Shown here one piece after another: positions 52,683 through 57,120 of a DNA stretch of 64,000 nucleotides (position 1 is the stretch's first letter; each line of letters begins with the position of its first letter). Under the pieces are notes generated by a model. That model saw only the letters and a program-made list of their open reading frames with translations, did not search any database and was not told where the DNA came from. The position numbers and the translations under genes are program-made. This stretch comes from Bathymodiolus brooksi (lineage: Eukaryota > Mollusca > Bivalvia > Mytilida > Modiolidae): assembly GCA_963680875.1 (NCBI GenBank), contig OY804585.1:26368186-26432185 (forward strand), written 5' to 3'.

Positions 52683-53034
52683 CTTTCTACATTTAGTGCA
52701 CATGATGAAAATGATTCCAGAAACGCGTCGTGCGCACTAAATTAGATATCTACGTTGTATTGGTGTACTGATGATTATTAATAATTCCCACGTGTTTTCT
52801 CTCGAAATATTTTTTTTTTCATACATCAAAAGTGTAAACAATGGTGGTGAACAGCTAGCTAAACACATGCAGATATATTAAATATTATCGAACTATTATA
52901 AAAAGAAGGAAAAACATACCTCCAACAGCACAACAGGTAAAGATGAAAAACAATATGGCGGATTGTTTTTCCTCGACATGATGTTTTATTAAATGGTCCG
53001 TAGTATTATGGGGTGACTCCGTTGTTGAATTCAT
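3297..53034 (-). CDS. SLC9C1: Sperm-type Na+/H+ exchanger with voltage sensor and cNMP-binding domain (SLC9C1/sNHE), 25 coding exons
   Basis: The spliced CDS is 3483 nt (1160 aa plus stop), close to the usual 1100-1300 aa of the family. Exchanger landmarks are [12 protein letters not shown] (157-168), EGESLLND (182-189, the ND ion-binding pair) and [13 protein letters not shown] (378-390, conserved Arg381). The voltage sensor spans about 620-744, with S4 arginines 735, 738 and 741. The cyclic-nucleotide-binding domain spans about 900-1045; its phosphate cassette GEMGLL...PRSATV keeps Glu976 and Arg985. Known for the family: SLC9C1 sits in the sperm flagellar membrane, is activated by hyperpolarisation, is tuned by cAMP and raises intracellular pH for motility. 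Inferred here: the product is functional, since no frameshift, stop or missing key residue is seen. Exon coordinates were deduced from splice-site and phase agreement, not from transcripts. The exon 24-25 junction is the least certain. All introns are repeat-rich. Confidence 0.93.
3715..3945 (-). mobile_element. Type B SINE, diverged
   Basis: Shares GCTAGCTCACTGAAACA and ATGTCGCTCCACT with the copy at 58310-58690. The tRNA head is badly decayed. It lies in the last SLC9C1 intron. Confidence 0.55.
4200..5085. repeat. Left arm of an 886-bp inverted repeat
   Basis: Reverse-complementary to 7869-8754 with equal length and few differences (for example GAATGCTCC against GAATGCACC). It contains a degenerate SINE. 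It lies in the intron between exons 24 and 25. Confidence 0.93.
4735..4905 (-). mobile_element. Diverged type A SINE within the inverted-repeat arm
   Basis: Keeps ACGCCACATTCAACAATAT and GTTCGAACCCACAC but is diverged. Its mirror copy lies at 8049-8220. Confidence 0.6.
5163..5245 (-). CDS. SLC9C1: SLC9C1 coding exon 24
   Basis: Residues 1082-1109, phase 1 to 0: [20 protein letters not shown], then VLKLELL. The GPCYIPWT motif is what I expect after the exon 23 peptide in this family. The acceptor is TATCATTTAAG and the donor is TTG|GTCAGT; both are weaker than average. It lies 78 bp from the low-coordinate arm of the inverted repeat. Confidence 0.72.
5819..5933 (-). CDS. SLC9C1: SLC9C1 coding exon 23
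   Basis: Residues 1044-1082, phase 0 to 1: [16 protein letters not shown], then CDVVLVNG. The acceptor is TATTTTTACAG and the donor is AATG|GTAAGT. It lies in the spacer of the inverted repeat. Confidence 0.87.
6540..6680 (-). CDS. SLC9C1: SLC9C1 coding exon 22
   Basis: Residues 997-1043, phase 0 to 0: [20 protein letters not shown], then [19 protein letters not shown]. It is the end of the cNBD and the following helix. The acceptor is TTATACTACAG and the donor is TACCAG|GTTAGT. It lies in the spacer of the 886-bp inverted repeat. Confidence 0.9.
6835..7350. repeat. Degenerate tandem repeat, 112-128 bp unit, about 4 copies
   Basis: GGAATCAATTC-containing units recur at about 6896, 7024, 7136 and 7263, each with GCGGCCATTTTGAAAATGG or a fragment. 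It lies in the intron between exons 21 and 22. Confidence 0.85.
7706..7751. repeat. (AAT)n microsatellite
   Basis: Pure trinucleotide run between exons 21 and 22, following the tandem repeat at 6835-7350. Confidence 0.96.
7869..8754. repeat. Right arm of an 886-bp inverted repeat
   Basis: Partner of 4200-5085. The 2783-bp spacer (5086-7868) holds SLC9C1 exons 22, 23 and 24. It lies in the intron between exons 21 and 22. Confidence 0.93.
8049..8220 (+). mobile_element. Diverged type A SINE, mirror copy
   Basis: Reverse-complement twin of 4735-4905 in the other arm of the inverted repeat. Confidence 0.6.
9398..9577 (-). CDS. SLC9C1: SLC9C1 coding exon 21 (cNBD phosphate-binding cassette)
   Basis: Residues 937-996, phase 0 to 0. 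It carries [10 protein letters not shown] then [15 protein letters not shown], the phosphate-binding cassette. Glu976 and Arg985, the residues that contact the cAMP ribose and phosphate in the family, are present. The acceptor is ATACTTTTCAG and the donor is GTACAG|GTAATA. Confidence 0.94.
9755..9870. mobile_element. Hairpin MITE-like element
   Basis: Arms 9755-9803 and 9822-9870 carry CAATCTAATTAAAATTTGAT and its complement, with a short AT-rich loop. It lies between exons 20 and 21, 178 bp beyond the exon 21 acceptor. Confidence 0.65.
10438..11065. repeat. Minisatellite, 67-bp unit, about 9 copies plus the true exon, derived from exon 20 / donor
   Basis: In gene orientation each unit holds the last 53 nt of exon 20 (AAGGGGATCCTCCTGGTGGC and onward to GTATGGTCAGG) and 14 nt of intron (GTAAGTTATACCAC). 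Copies are spaced 67 bp. The last two copies (near 10440-10540) are diverged. The copies lack the exon's acceptor and 5' codons. Confidence 0.95.
11066..11164 (-). CDS. SLC9C1: SLC9C1 coding exon 20 (cNBD), whose 3' half founded a minisatellite
   Basis: Residues 904-936, phase 0 to 0: [19 protein letters not shown], then [14 protein letters not shown]. This is the beta-roll entry of a cyclic-nucleotide-binding domain (EGD...GIYIIVSG pattern). The acceptor is TATTATTGTAG and the donor is GTCAGG|GTAAGT. The tandem copies on its low-coordinate side repeat the last 53 nt of this exon; only this copy has an acceptor and the upstream codons, and it reads PHGG where most array copies would read PPGG. 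Confidence 0.88.
11498..11623 (-). CDS. SLC9C1: SLC9C1 coding exon 19
   Basis: Residues 862-903, phase 0 to 0. A proline-rich [14 protein letters not shown] is followed by [17 protein letters not shown], which leads into the nucleotide-binding domain. The acceptor is TTTTTATAG and the donor is ATAAAG|GTAGTA. Confidence 0.91.
12225..13640. repeat. Tandem repeat, 99/105-bp unit, about 14 copies
   Basis: Units contain CTTGTGTGCCCAATGATGTT, TGTTCATTCTTGATTGCCTC and ATTTATTGACTACCTACAGT. It lies inside a dispersed repeat copy in the intron between exons 18 and 19. A 481-codon plus-strand frame exists only because the units are multiples of three; it has no recognisable domain and is antisense to SLC9C1. 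Confidence 0.94.
13968..14116 (-). CDS. SLC9C1: SLC9C1 coding exon 18
   Basis: Residues 812-861, phase 1 to 0: [20 protein letters not shown], then helical [18 protein letters not shown] and HKLEK. This segment is conserved in SLC9C1 between voltage sensor and nucleotide-binding domain. The acceptor is TTCCTTTAG and the donor is GAAAAG|GTACAG. Confidence 0.92.
14815..14985 (+). mobile_element. tRNA-derived SINE, type A, partial
   Basis: ACCCGCTCATGACGGGGTGT, then GTGATTTCCTCC-like body and the tail ATATTGTTGAAAGTGGCGTT. It ends 15 bp from SLC9C1 exon 17. Confidence 0.7.
15000..15201 (-). CDS. SLC9C1: SLC9C1 coding exon 17
   Basis: Residues 745-812, phase 0 to 1. It continues from S4 ([15 protein letters not shown]) into the C-linker-like helix [20 protein letters not shown], ending [13 protein letters not shown]. 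The acceptor is TTTTATCGTAG and the donor is CTAG|GTGGGT. The preceding 7.6-kb intron is mostly minisatellite, yet the phases agree. Confidence 0.9.
16077..22812. repeat. Minisatellite, 66-bp unit, about 102 copies, starting at the exon 16 donor
   Basis: On the plus strand the unit reads CATGAACATCAGTAGTTAGG, ACAGAATGGAGGTACTAAAT, ATAAATATACACTAACAAAC, CTCTAA. In gene orientation each unit junction reads TTAGAG|GTTTGTTAG, the same donor hexamer as the true exon end CTAGAG|GTTTGT. Units are nearly identical; variants include ACTAAAT/ACTAAGT/ATTAAAT and TAGGA/TAGGGA. A 991-bp block (15 units) is duplicated: the same pair of rare variants occurs at about 20636/20700 and 21627/21691. Confidence 0.96.
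22813..23007 (-). CDS. SLC9C1: SLC9C1 coding exon 16 (voltage sensor S3-S4)
   Basis: Residues 680-744, phase 0 to 0. S3 is about 693-712 ([19 protein letters not shown]) and contains an acidic residue. S4 is [16 protein letters not shown], with Arg735, 738 and 741 at three-residue spacing. The acceptor is TATATTACAG and the donor is CTAGAG|GTTTGT. The 66-bp minisatellite begins directly at this donor. Confidence 0.93.
23565..23758 (-). mobile_element. tRNA-derived SINE, type A
   Basis: Tail, body and head in reverse orientation (GCCACTTTCAACAATATTTC to CATGACGACCCC), 47 bp from the exon 15 donor. Confidence 0.7.
23805..24059 (-). CDS. SLC9C1: SLC9C1 coding exon 15 (voltage sensor S1-S2)
   Basis: Residues 595-679, phase 0 to 0. 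A basic entry ([15 protein letters not shown]) is followed by two hydrophobic segments, about residues 624-645 (S1) and 659-677 (S2), joined by [13 protein letters not shown]2 ends with an acidic residue (IIEAVAK). The acceptor is ATATATTTCAG and the donor is GCCAAG|GTAAGA. Confidence 0.93.
24148..24345 (-). mobile_element. tRNA-derived SINE, type A
   Basis: Reverse orientation; contains ACCGGAGTACCCGGAGAAAA and GGGTTCGAACTCACAAC. It lies in the intron between exons 14 and 15. Confidence 0.7.
24395..24590 (-). mobile_element. Type B SINE fragment
   Basis: ACATGTCACTCGGATACATT and TGCTGCGTACTTAGTGGAGA match the type B body; a C-run (about 24520-24534) interrupts it. Confidence 0.5.
25225..25285 (-). 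CDS. SLC9C1: SLC9C1 coding exon 14
   Basis: Residues 574-594, phase 2 to 0: [20 protein letters not shown]. It continues the exon 13 peptide ([11 protein letters not shown]) as expected in the segment before the voltage sensor. The acceptor is TTTTTCTACAG and the donor is AATCTA|GTAAGA. Confidence 0.9.
26224..31673. repeat. Minisatellite, 52-53 bp unit, about 100 copies, derived from the exon 13 / donor junction
   Basis: In gene orientation the unit is TTACAGGAGTGTACAGATAT, then AGCATCTGATAAAAAGGGGAG, then GTAAGTCATTAG. The first unit is the true exon 13 end and donor. A variant marker unit (TTTCTCAGAACAGTG on the plus strand) recurs at 27221, 28557, 29416, 30276 and 31135, which gives a higher-order repeat of about 860 bp with one longer 1336-bp interval. 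Most units keep a usable-looking GT donor. Confidence 0.96.
31631..31728 (-). CDS. SLC9C1: SLC9C1 coding exon 13, whose 3' end founded a minisatellite
   Basis: Residues 542-574, phase 0 to 2. It encodes [19 protein letters not shown] followed by [13 protein letters not shown]. The acceptor is GTGTGTTTACAG and the donor is GGGGAG|GTAAGTCA. The last 42 nt of the exon and the first nucleotides of the intron form the unit of the tandem array that fills most of the next intron. Reading through the true donor meets an in-frame TAA at once (GGG AGG TAA). Confidence 0.88.
31915..33245. repeat. Tandem repeat, 89-bp unit, about 15 copies
   Basis: Units contain CCAGCAACACGAACCCCGCT, GAGAACCGGGGGCCAACTCA and GGTGCTCCAGAAGAGTACGC. 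The array grew inside a dispersed repeat copy that starts near 31810. It is GC-richer than its surroundings. It lies in the intron between exons 12 and 13. Confidence 0.95.
33513..33653 (-). CDS. SLC9C1: SLC9C1 coding exon 12
   Basis: Residues 495-541, phase 0 to 0. It holds a [10 protein letters not shown] cysteine cluster and an acidic/basic helix ([20 protein letters not shown]). The acceptor is TATTCGATAG and the donor is GAAAAG|GTGAAT. The pyrimidine tract is weak, but the phases on both sides agree. Confidence 0.86.
34046..34124 (-). CDS. SLC9C1: SLC9C1 coding exon 11
   Basis: Residues 468-494, phase 2 to 0. Acidic linker: [16 protein letters not shown] and DPYKTTDEE. The acceptor is TTTTTCTTGTAG and the donor is GAAGAG|GTAAAC. 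Confidence 0.88.
34392..34494 (-). CDS. SLC9C1: SLC9C1 coding exon 10
   Basis: Residues 434-468, phase 1 to 2. It is cytosolic, with [19 protein letters not shown] and [10 protein letters not shown], and it starts the linker between exchanger and voltage sensor. The acceptor is TTGTTTTCAG and the donor is GACAG|GTAATA. Confidence 0.9.
35312..35393 (-). CDS. SLC9C1: SLC9C1 coding exon 9
   Basis: Residues 407-434, phase 0 to 1. It encodes the last exchanger helix, [20 protein letters not shown]. The acceptor is CGTTTATTCTAG and the donor is ACTAG|GTATGA. The acceptor region, including the first nucleotides of the exon, is present again 69 bp upstream. Confidence 0.9.
35386..35523. repeat. Two-copy 69-bp tandem duplication across the exon 9 acceptor
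   Basis: The block beginning TACTAACACCTAGAATAAAC at 35386 repeats from 35455 with few changes. It includes about 8 nt of exon 9 and the whole acceptor, so a second TTATTCTAG acceptor-like site stands 69 nt upstream of the real one. Confidence 0.85.
35524..35869. repeat. Tandem repeat, about 34-bp unit, about 10 copies
   Basis: Units GTAGTCTTAATATATACCAT then TATCGTCAAGGTCT, in the intron upstream of exon 9, continuous with the 69-bp duplication. Confidence 0.9.
35950..36452. repeat. Tandem repeat, 27-bp unit, about 18 copies, at the edge of a dispersed repeat
   Basis: Units CACTGTCGGAACAATTCTAA then AATACCA. The array runs into a dispersed repeat copy (36440-36610) that shares the TGTCGGAACA motif. 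The 27-bp period keeps minus-strand frames open; these are not considered genes. Confidence 0.92.
37099..37270 (-). CDS. SLC9C1: SLC9C1 coding exon 8
   Basis: Residues 349-406, phase 2 to 0. It carries [18 protein letters not shown]; Arg381 corresponds to the conserved transport-site arginine of NHEs. The acceptor is CTATTTACAG and the donor is CAGG|GTAAGTAC. Confidence 0.95.
37716..37859 (-). CDS. SLC9C1: SLC9C1 coding exon 7
   Basis: Residues 301-349, phase 2 to 2. It encodes [19 protein letters not shown], a strongly conserved NHE segment, followed by [19 protein letters not shown]. The acceptor is ATTATTTACAG and the donor is ATCAG|GTACAA. Confidence 0.94.
38301..38432. mobile_element. 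Near-perfect hairpin (about 61-bp arms, 9-nt loop)
   Basis: Arms 38301-38362 and 38372-38432 start ATAACACATAGCTGAGAGGG. A few mismatches and one indel lie near the loop TTTCGTCTC. It lies between exons 6 and 7. It could be a hairpin MITE or the source of a double-stranded RNA foldback. Confidence 0.75.
38480..38705. repeat. Tandem repeat, about 38-bp unit, about 6 copies
   Basis: Units TCCGGTCTTTGTGTGTGCCA then ATGGTGTAGATTTTAGTA, between exons 6 and 7, just before a SINE. Confidence 0.9.
38770..39020 (+). mobile_element. tRNA-derived SINE, type A, near complete
   Basis: Head CGTGATCGTATGGTAGTTGG, box-B-like GAGTTCGAATCCTGCTCAGG, body and tail ATATTGTTGAAAGGGACGTT. Confidence 0.78.
39689..40044. 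mobile_element. MITE-like element with long terminal inverted repeats
   Basis: Both ends read CAGGGGGTGAATGTACGTCA into the element, and homology continues imperfectly for over 100 bp. The flanks carry ATATA on both sides, a possible 5-bp target duplication. There is no coding capacity. It sits 100 bp from the exon 6 donor. Confidence 0.75.
40144..40252 (-). CDS. SLC9C1: SLC9C1 coding exon 6
   Basis: Residues 265-301, phase 1 to 2. It encodes [20 protein letters not shown], matching the NHE helix that precedes the FWETL segment. The acceptor is GTGATTACAG and the donor is CACAG|GTCAGA. A MITE-like element (39689-40044) starts 100 nt into the next intron. Confidence 0.92.
40550..40711 (-). 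CDS. SLC9C1: SLC9C1 coding exon 5
   Basis: Residues 211-265, phase 1 to 1. It encodes membrane helices of the exchanger domain ([18 protein letters not shown], then [19 protein letters not shown]). The acceptor is TGTCTTACAG and the donor is ATAG|GTAAGTT. Confidence 0.93.
41709..44164. mobile_element. Possible 2.4-kb DNA element bounded by TAAGGTAGCA-type inverted ends
   Basis: The left end reads TAAGGTAGCACTAGAGGCAA and the right end, reversed, TAAGGTAGCATGAGAGGTAA. I see no transposase frame between them. The rest of this long intron (40712-45695) holds nothing else I recognise apart from the element at 44296-44476. Confidence 0.3.
44296..44476. mobile_element. Short terminal-inverted-repeat element
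   Basis: The ends are CAGGGGCGGATCCAGG and its reverse complement, with G/C-run interiors; GGTAT flanks it on both sides. The end sequence resembles that of non-autonomous hAT-like elements. It is 181 bp, non-coding, in the intron between exons 4 and 5. Confidence 0.75.
45696..45812 (-). CDS. SLC9C1: SLC9C1 coding exon 4
   Basis: Residues 172-211, phase 1 to 1. It carries [20 protein letters not shown], which includes the Asn188-Asp189 pair expected to coordinate the transported cation in electroneutral NHEs. The acceptor is AATTTTTCAG and the donor is ACTG|GTAGGA. Confidence 0.94.
46640..47455. repeat. Tandem repeat, 48-bp unit, about 17 copies
   Basis: Units GATGAACAACACAGATCCCA, CTAAAAATACAACACAGAAA, ACTAAAAA. 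It lies inside a dispersed repeat copy (from about 46515) in the intron between exons 3 and 4. Because 48 is divisible by 3, both strands show open frames over 200 codons; their periodic peptides have no sign of being real proteins. Confidence 0.95.
47461..48435. other. Intron 3 segment with nothing recognised
   Basis: Low-complexity AT-rich sequence between the 48-bp array and the exon 3 donor; no repeats or exons seen by eye. Confidence 0.5.
48436..48573 (-). CDS. SLC9C1: SLC9C1 coding exon 3
   Basis: Residues 126-172, phase 1 to 1. It carries the NHE signature [19 protein letters not shown]. The acceptor is TGTGTTTCAG and the donor is GTAG|GTAAGG. Confidence 0.94.
48630..48790 (-). repeat. 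Dispersed repeat family D copy
   Basis: Contains ATGTACCAAGCCAGGAAAGT and GTTAGGAGTACCGATTTTGC. Other copies lie near 9140-9345, 35085-35190, 36440-36610, 39175-39255 with 39545-39615, 49375-49560, 57595-57840, 60180-60310, 60765-60905 and 61680-61790. Tandem arrays have grown inside or beside several of them. Confidence 0.65.
49147..49174. repeat. Poly(A) run of 28
   Basis: Homopolymer within a family C repeat copy; its length may be uncertain in the assembly. Confidence 0.9.
49375..49560 (+). repeat. Dispersed repeat family D copy
   Basis: Runs from ACTGTCGGAACAGTTTTAAA through CTGGCTTGGTACAGGCACGT to AAACTAGTTTAATGAGCCCA. It lies in the exon 2-3 intron. Confidence 0.7.
49876..51925. repeat. 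Minisatellite, 59-bp unit, about 27 copies in two blocks, at the exon 2 donor
   Basis: On the plus strand the units read GTGGGTTATTTTAGTCATAC, then CGTCAAGTAATACGCTAACG, then TCTTGTTTATCATACGA. About 19 units lie at 49876-51010 and about 8 at 51468-51925. The last unit ends 7 nt from the GT donor of exon 2 (exon end 51933). The two blocks are separated by a 457-bp insertion with its own inverted repeat. Confidence 0.95.
51315..51463. mobile_element. Hairpin MITE-like element inside the 59-bp array
   Basis: Inverted arms 51315-51357 and 51421-51463 (43 bp, 3 mismatches) begin ACAATATACGTACATTGTCG and flank a 63-bp spacer. A partly similar end is seen near 61618-61680, which suggests a dispersed family. 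Confidence 0.6.
51933..52193 (-). CDS. SLC9C1: SLC9C1 coding exon 2
   Basis: Residues 39-126, phase 1 to 1. It encodes exchanger membrane segments including [19 protein letters not shown] and [17 protein letters not shown], typical of the NHE fold. The acceptor is TTATTAG|CTCTGG and the donor is CTGG|GTAAGTAA. A 59-bp minisatellite begins at intron position +8. Confidence 0.93.
52608..52680. repeat. (AT)n microsatellite, about 73 bp
   Basis: Uninterrupted AT dinucleotides in the intron between exons 1 and 2. Confidence 0.97.
52920..53034 (-). CDS. SLC9C1: SLC9C1 coding exon 1 (start codon)
   Basis: Residues 1-39. It starts [14 protein letters not shown], with two N-glycosylation sequons (Asn2, Asn10), and continues into the first hydrophobic segment [14 protein letters not shown]. 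The ATG has A at -3. The donor is GGA-G|GTATG, phase 1. An in-frame TAA lies a few codons upstream, so the protein cannot extend further in this exon. Confidence 0.85.
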
Positions 53035-53098
53035 TTTTATACTTTAGTAAGATTTACCAGTGACGTTTTATATCCACATTCCTGTTGTAGTCCATTTT
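53035..53098 (-). other. SLC9C1: Probable 5' UTR part of the first coding exon of SLC9C1
   Basis: A good acceptor (TTTCTTTTTGCAG) ends at 53099, so at least one non-coding exon further upstream is likely. I cannot place that exon or the promoter. A short upstream reading frame starts in this segment. Confidence 0.5.
53054..53095 (-). promoter_or_regulatory. Upstream ORF of 13 codons in the SLC9C1 5' UTR
   Basis: An ATG in good context (A at -3, G at +4) opens MDYNRNVDIKRHW and stops 19 nt before the SLC9C1 start codon. If the acceptor at 53099 is used, ribosomes meet this frame first. A translational effect is inference. Confidence 0.4.
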
Positions 53099-53642
53099 CT
53101 GCAAAAAGAAACTGAAGTTCAAATCTTTTAATGGGGTCCGATTACAAAATGAAAAAGAAATACATACCACAATATCAGAACAGTTACAAAATCTAATCGA
53201 TTTTTTTGTAATCATCAATCTTGATATGAAATGTAGTTTTATACTATTTTTAAAAATAACAATCATTACAAATACCAAACTATTTAAATCTAAAGATCTA
53301 GATGTGTCTAAGCTTAGTAAGTGTAAAATAAACAAGAAATCAATCACAAATGTCTTGCCTCATCATTTGTTGGAGTCAGTTGTGTATTTCAATGATATTG
53401 TAAAACGATAAAACACTTAAGAAATATACATCCCAGTTATAATCCAGTTTGACAAACGATAGGTATAAAAGGAATGTTTATTCATAGCTTTGAAATGAAA
53501 CTTGATGTCAGATTCAAATTTCAAAAATATAGTATCACCTATTTTTGAAACAATACTATTGTCGGGCTTATCATGTTTATAACTTCTAGGGTCTATTTTC
53601 ACTGTCATAATATCTTTCTATTCCGTTCACATCACTTCCGAC

Positions 53643-53691
53643 GCAATCGTAACTACTCGGCCATTCTCGCTACCCTGCAAATAACCTCGTA
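53643..53691. repeat. Left arm of a perfect 49-bp inverted repeat upstream of SLC9C1
   Basis: Starts GCAATCGTAACTACTCGGCC and ends AATAACCTCGTA. Identical to the reverse complement of 53923-53971 over 49 bases. Confidence 0.92.
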
Positions 53692-53922
53692 TGCATTAGG
53701 CGTATAAATCGCACTACTTTTCACATGTCAATTACATGAAAGTTTGATAAAGTTATATTTTAAGCAATTTTCTATATTTCAATTAAAGCTTTAATTAGCT
53801 TTGCATGATTAGATTTTACTTAGTATGTCTTCCATATTGGATTTTCGTGGACTATATTTTTGTGCGGCTTAACTTAACTTAACTTCCGGCAAACAATTTA
53901 AGAAGAATTTCTACTATGTACG

Positions 53923-53971
53923 TACGAGGTTATTTGCAGGGTAGCGAGAATGGCCGAGTAGTTACGATTGC
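53923..53971. repeat. Right arm of a perfect 49-bp inverted repeat
   Basis: Partner of 53643-53691, with a 231-bp AT-rich spacer that contains no recognisable gene. Confidence 0.92.
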
Positions 53972-55900
53972 TTCCGACTAACAATTACCCGAAGTAACAC
54001 GACCGGTGTCACATGTGGAGTACTAATTACGTTCTTGTTGGTTGTACCAGAGTTCACCCCGATTATTTTTTTATTTGTATATGTTTGTTCACGTTGACTA
54101 TTATATCTGCCTCTTTCTAATTTTTTAGCCATGTCTTTATGTTCATCTACGATTTTGTAATCATGCCTTGGAATCGTCTGCCTTTATTTCAGTAATTTGT
54201 CAGCTATATGATGACTACCAAACTTCATGGGAAGGACAGAACGGACATTTGTTAAAACTGACCAATGAAATCCCCTAACATGGGCAATGACAACCTCTCA
54301 TGCCTCAATATATATAATGAAGTTTGTTTTCATCAATATGAGGAGATTTCCAAATATAACATGATTTGAATTACTGTAGGTTAAATAAAAAGTATAAAAT
54401 AATATTATAAACAATAAGAGTAGAATTATAACACAAGTCTATATCTAATTGGCCATTACACAATTTGGTTGCATTTACATTTTTAATTACATCTCTTCTC
54501 TTGTGATGTTTGTAAATAAATAAATAAATTAAAGAACCAACAGTATATAATGTTCTGCGGATATCACAGTCAACTAAAACATGTTCTTGGATGTGACGCA
54601 TTAAGGTCGTTGTTCTTCATTTAAAATAAACTTAAGTGCTATCCTAGTATGACCTATATGTCAATTTGTCAAAACAACCTGCTAATCTATGTTCTCACCA
54701 TAAGAACCAGGCAGTTTGCCAACTCTAGATTGAATTATATTCAATTTGTTATTTTGTTGCATGTCTCCAACTTAAAGTATATATTTCACTACACAGGGAT
54801 TAAATTTATACATATGTTGGTATACAAGAAAAAAAGCTATTTTAATTAACACAAACATTACAAAATGGTCTCGAACAGCTGTCTTAATAAAAACGTAGAT
54901 ATCTAATTTAGTGCGCACTATTCGTTTCCGGATTGGCCTTCATCAGGTACGCTGATAGTCAAGAGACTTGATATCCAAATGATTTAATAGTCTTTGGGAG
55001 CAAGAATAACATGTATATTTGTCAATTAATCATTCACACAGGACATATCCACGCAAAATTGATTTTACAGAAGGTACATGTTCTATCTATGTTACTGGTG
55101 TTTTACACGATTCCATATCAGCTGATGTTAGTGTCGTTTAACAGTTAACACGGCAGGTGTAATAGTGTTACAGGAACGACTTATCACCAGGAGCGCATGA
55201 GTTCATCACCGATGTTTAGAGGTTCGTGTTGGCCAATCTTTGGTTTTCTGTGTAATTTTGTGTCGATCGGTGCTTGGTTGTTTTTTTTTCTTCTTTTTCG
55301 TTTGGTCATTGCATTGTTTATCCATCGATTTGCGGTTTCTGATGACCCCTTTGGAATCTTCAAACGTTTCAAAGCTAAATACTAATATCAACAATACAAA
55401 ATTTTTCCTCGTCAAGGATTAGACATATCAGAGTTTGATACACGAGTTCAACTATAATAATAATGAGAGATTTCACACTTAAAACAGATTGACCTGATAC
55501 CATGTAACATATGGCTTACTGTACATGTTAAACCTGCAGATAAAGTTTATACATAGGTTAGATATATATGACGTACATCAATGAAACAGACTGTGTGTAT
55601 ACATAAGACAAATAACATATTTGTCAATGAGCTCATATATATATATATAAATATCAAGAATATACACAAGTGATTAAACATTTCTATTTTATCTGAAAGC
55701 AAATCTTGCAAACTTTCTTAATTATTCATATTTTAATTTCACGTCTTGAAATGTAAAAATAGTTTGAAGAAACCAAAGGGGTAACCAAGAAGCCTTAAAT
55801 CGAAGGACAGACAGCCCAATGGCCCAAAGAAAAGGGATAGAAGGACATTACACAACAAATAATTTCAAACTCAGGATAGCCCATGAAACTATTCATGATA

Positions 55901-56044
55901 CATTATGTTGTTATGAGTGATTTTTATTTGTACATAATTTAAACACAACAAATAAAAATTGACTTTGATTTTCCTATATATTTCAACTAAAAATAAATCC
56001 TAAAAATTATGTACAAATAAAAACCACTCATATAAACCATAATG
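55901..56044. mobile_element. Imperfect inverted repeat of about 40 bp
   Basis: Arms 55901-55940 and 56004-56044 (GAGTGATTTTTATTTGTACA against TGTACAAATAAAAACCACTC). Non-coding. Confidence 0.5.
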
Positions 56045-56867
56045 AGCAAATAAACAAACAAAATATAGACAATTCCAAATGTTTTGGTGTAAAATATGTT
56101 AAAATTTATCCAGAAATGACTTCACAATAATTTTTGGAAAAAATATTGTTGATTATATAGGGATTTTTTTACATTTCCGAATACTTTTGACAGATGACTG
56201 TAGCTTACTTCTAATGGGTACAAGTATCGGTATGAAGTTAATATTAAAATGTCAAATTAACACAAGCGGAAATTTAACTTGAAGAATAGGTTGGTTAATT
56301 TGTTGATTCATGGAATGCATATTCAACTGATATCAGTAAATAGTGTAGCTATATAAAACAAATTTAAACTTGTAACTTGCAGGTGACATACTTCTTTTGC
56401 GAATGATTCAGGCTATTTTGGTTTAAATCAAAGTTTAAGGGTTTTAAATGAAAATGTTTTCGTTTTTAAAATGTCTTCAACAGAGAGACGGACGGCGACG
56501 GGCAGCAATGATGACAATATGTCAGCTCGACTATAAGTTAACAAAAAAGAGTTTGAGTTACAGCTTCGTAAATTTAGCTTAATTGAACAGAAAATTTGTA
56601 TGAACAAAAATTAATAAAAATTAATTATATAATATTACATGATTTGATTCATCAGATACAATTACAAGATAACTGGCATATATGTATATAAAATAGTAGA
56701 CACATTTGTCCAATATGGACCCTCAGTTTCCCATTTCAGTGAATTGCTTTTATAGATTCAACAAGATTGAATTAATATTCTAGTTGTCGATTTCAGATGA
56801 AATTCGGCTTAGCAAAATGGTCGATAGATTGAAATTGAAAAGTCCAAAAGAAAAAGAGTGTTAGAGG

Positions 56868-57120
56868 AATGGTGTTTAACGTACATTTCAACAATATTTC
56901 AACTATATCGTGGCGGTCACTTTATTTGTGGATGAAACCGGAGTACCCGGAGAAAACCACTGACATGTCGCAAGTCACTGACAATCTTATCATATAATTT
57001 TGTATCGAGTACAGCTCGTCTTAAGCGGGATTCGAACTCACAACTTTAGTGGTGATATGCACTGATTGCATAGGTAGTTGTAAATCCAACTACCATACGA
57101 TCAAGACCACGACGGCCCCT
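56868..57120 (-). mobile_element. tRNA-derived SINE, type A, near complete
   Basis: Reverse orientation from the tail (ACATTTCAACAATATTTC) through box B (GGGATTCGAACTCACAAC) to the tRNA-like head near 57115. Confidence 0.78.

Noticed and set aside
53417..53608. Upstream N-terminal exon (MTVKIDPRSYKHDKP...)
   Set aside because: Joining it by its GT donor to the acceptor at 53099 runs into a stop just before the SLC9C1 ATG. It may be part of a 5' UTR exon, but coding is not supported.
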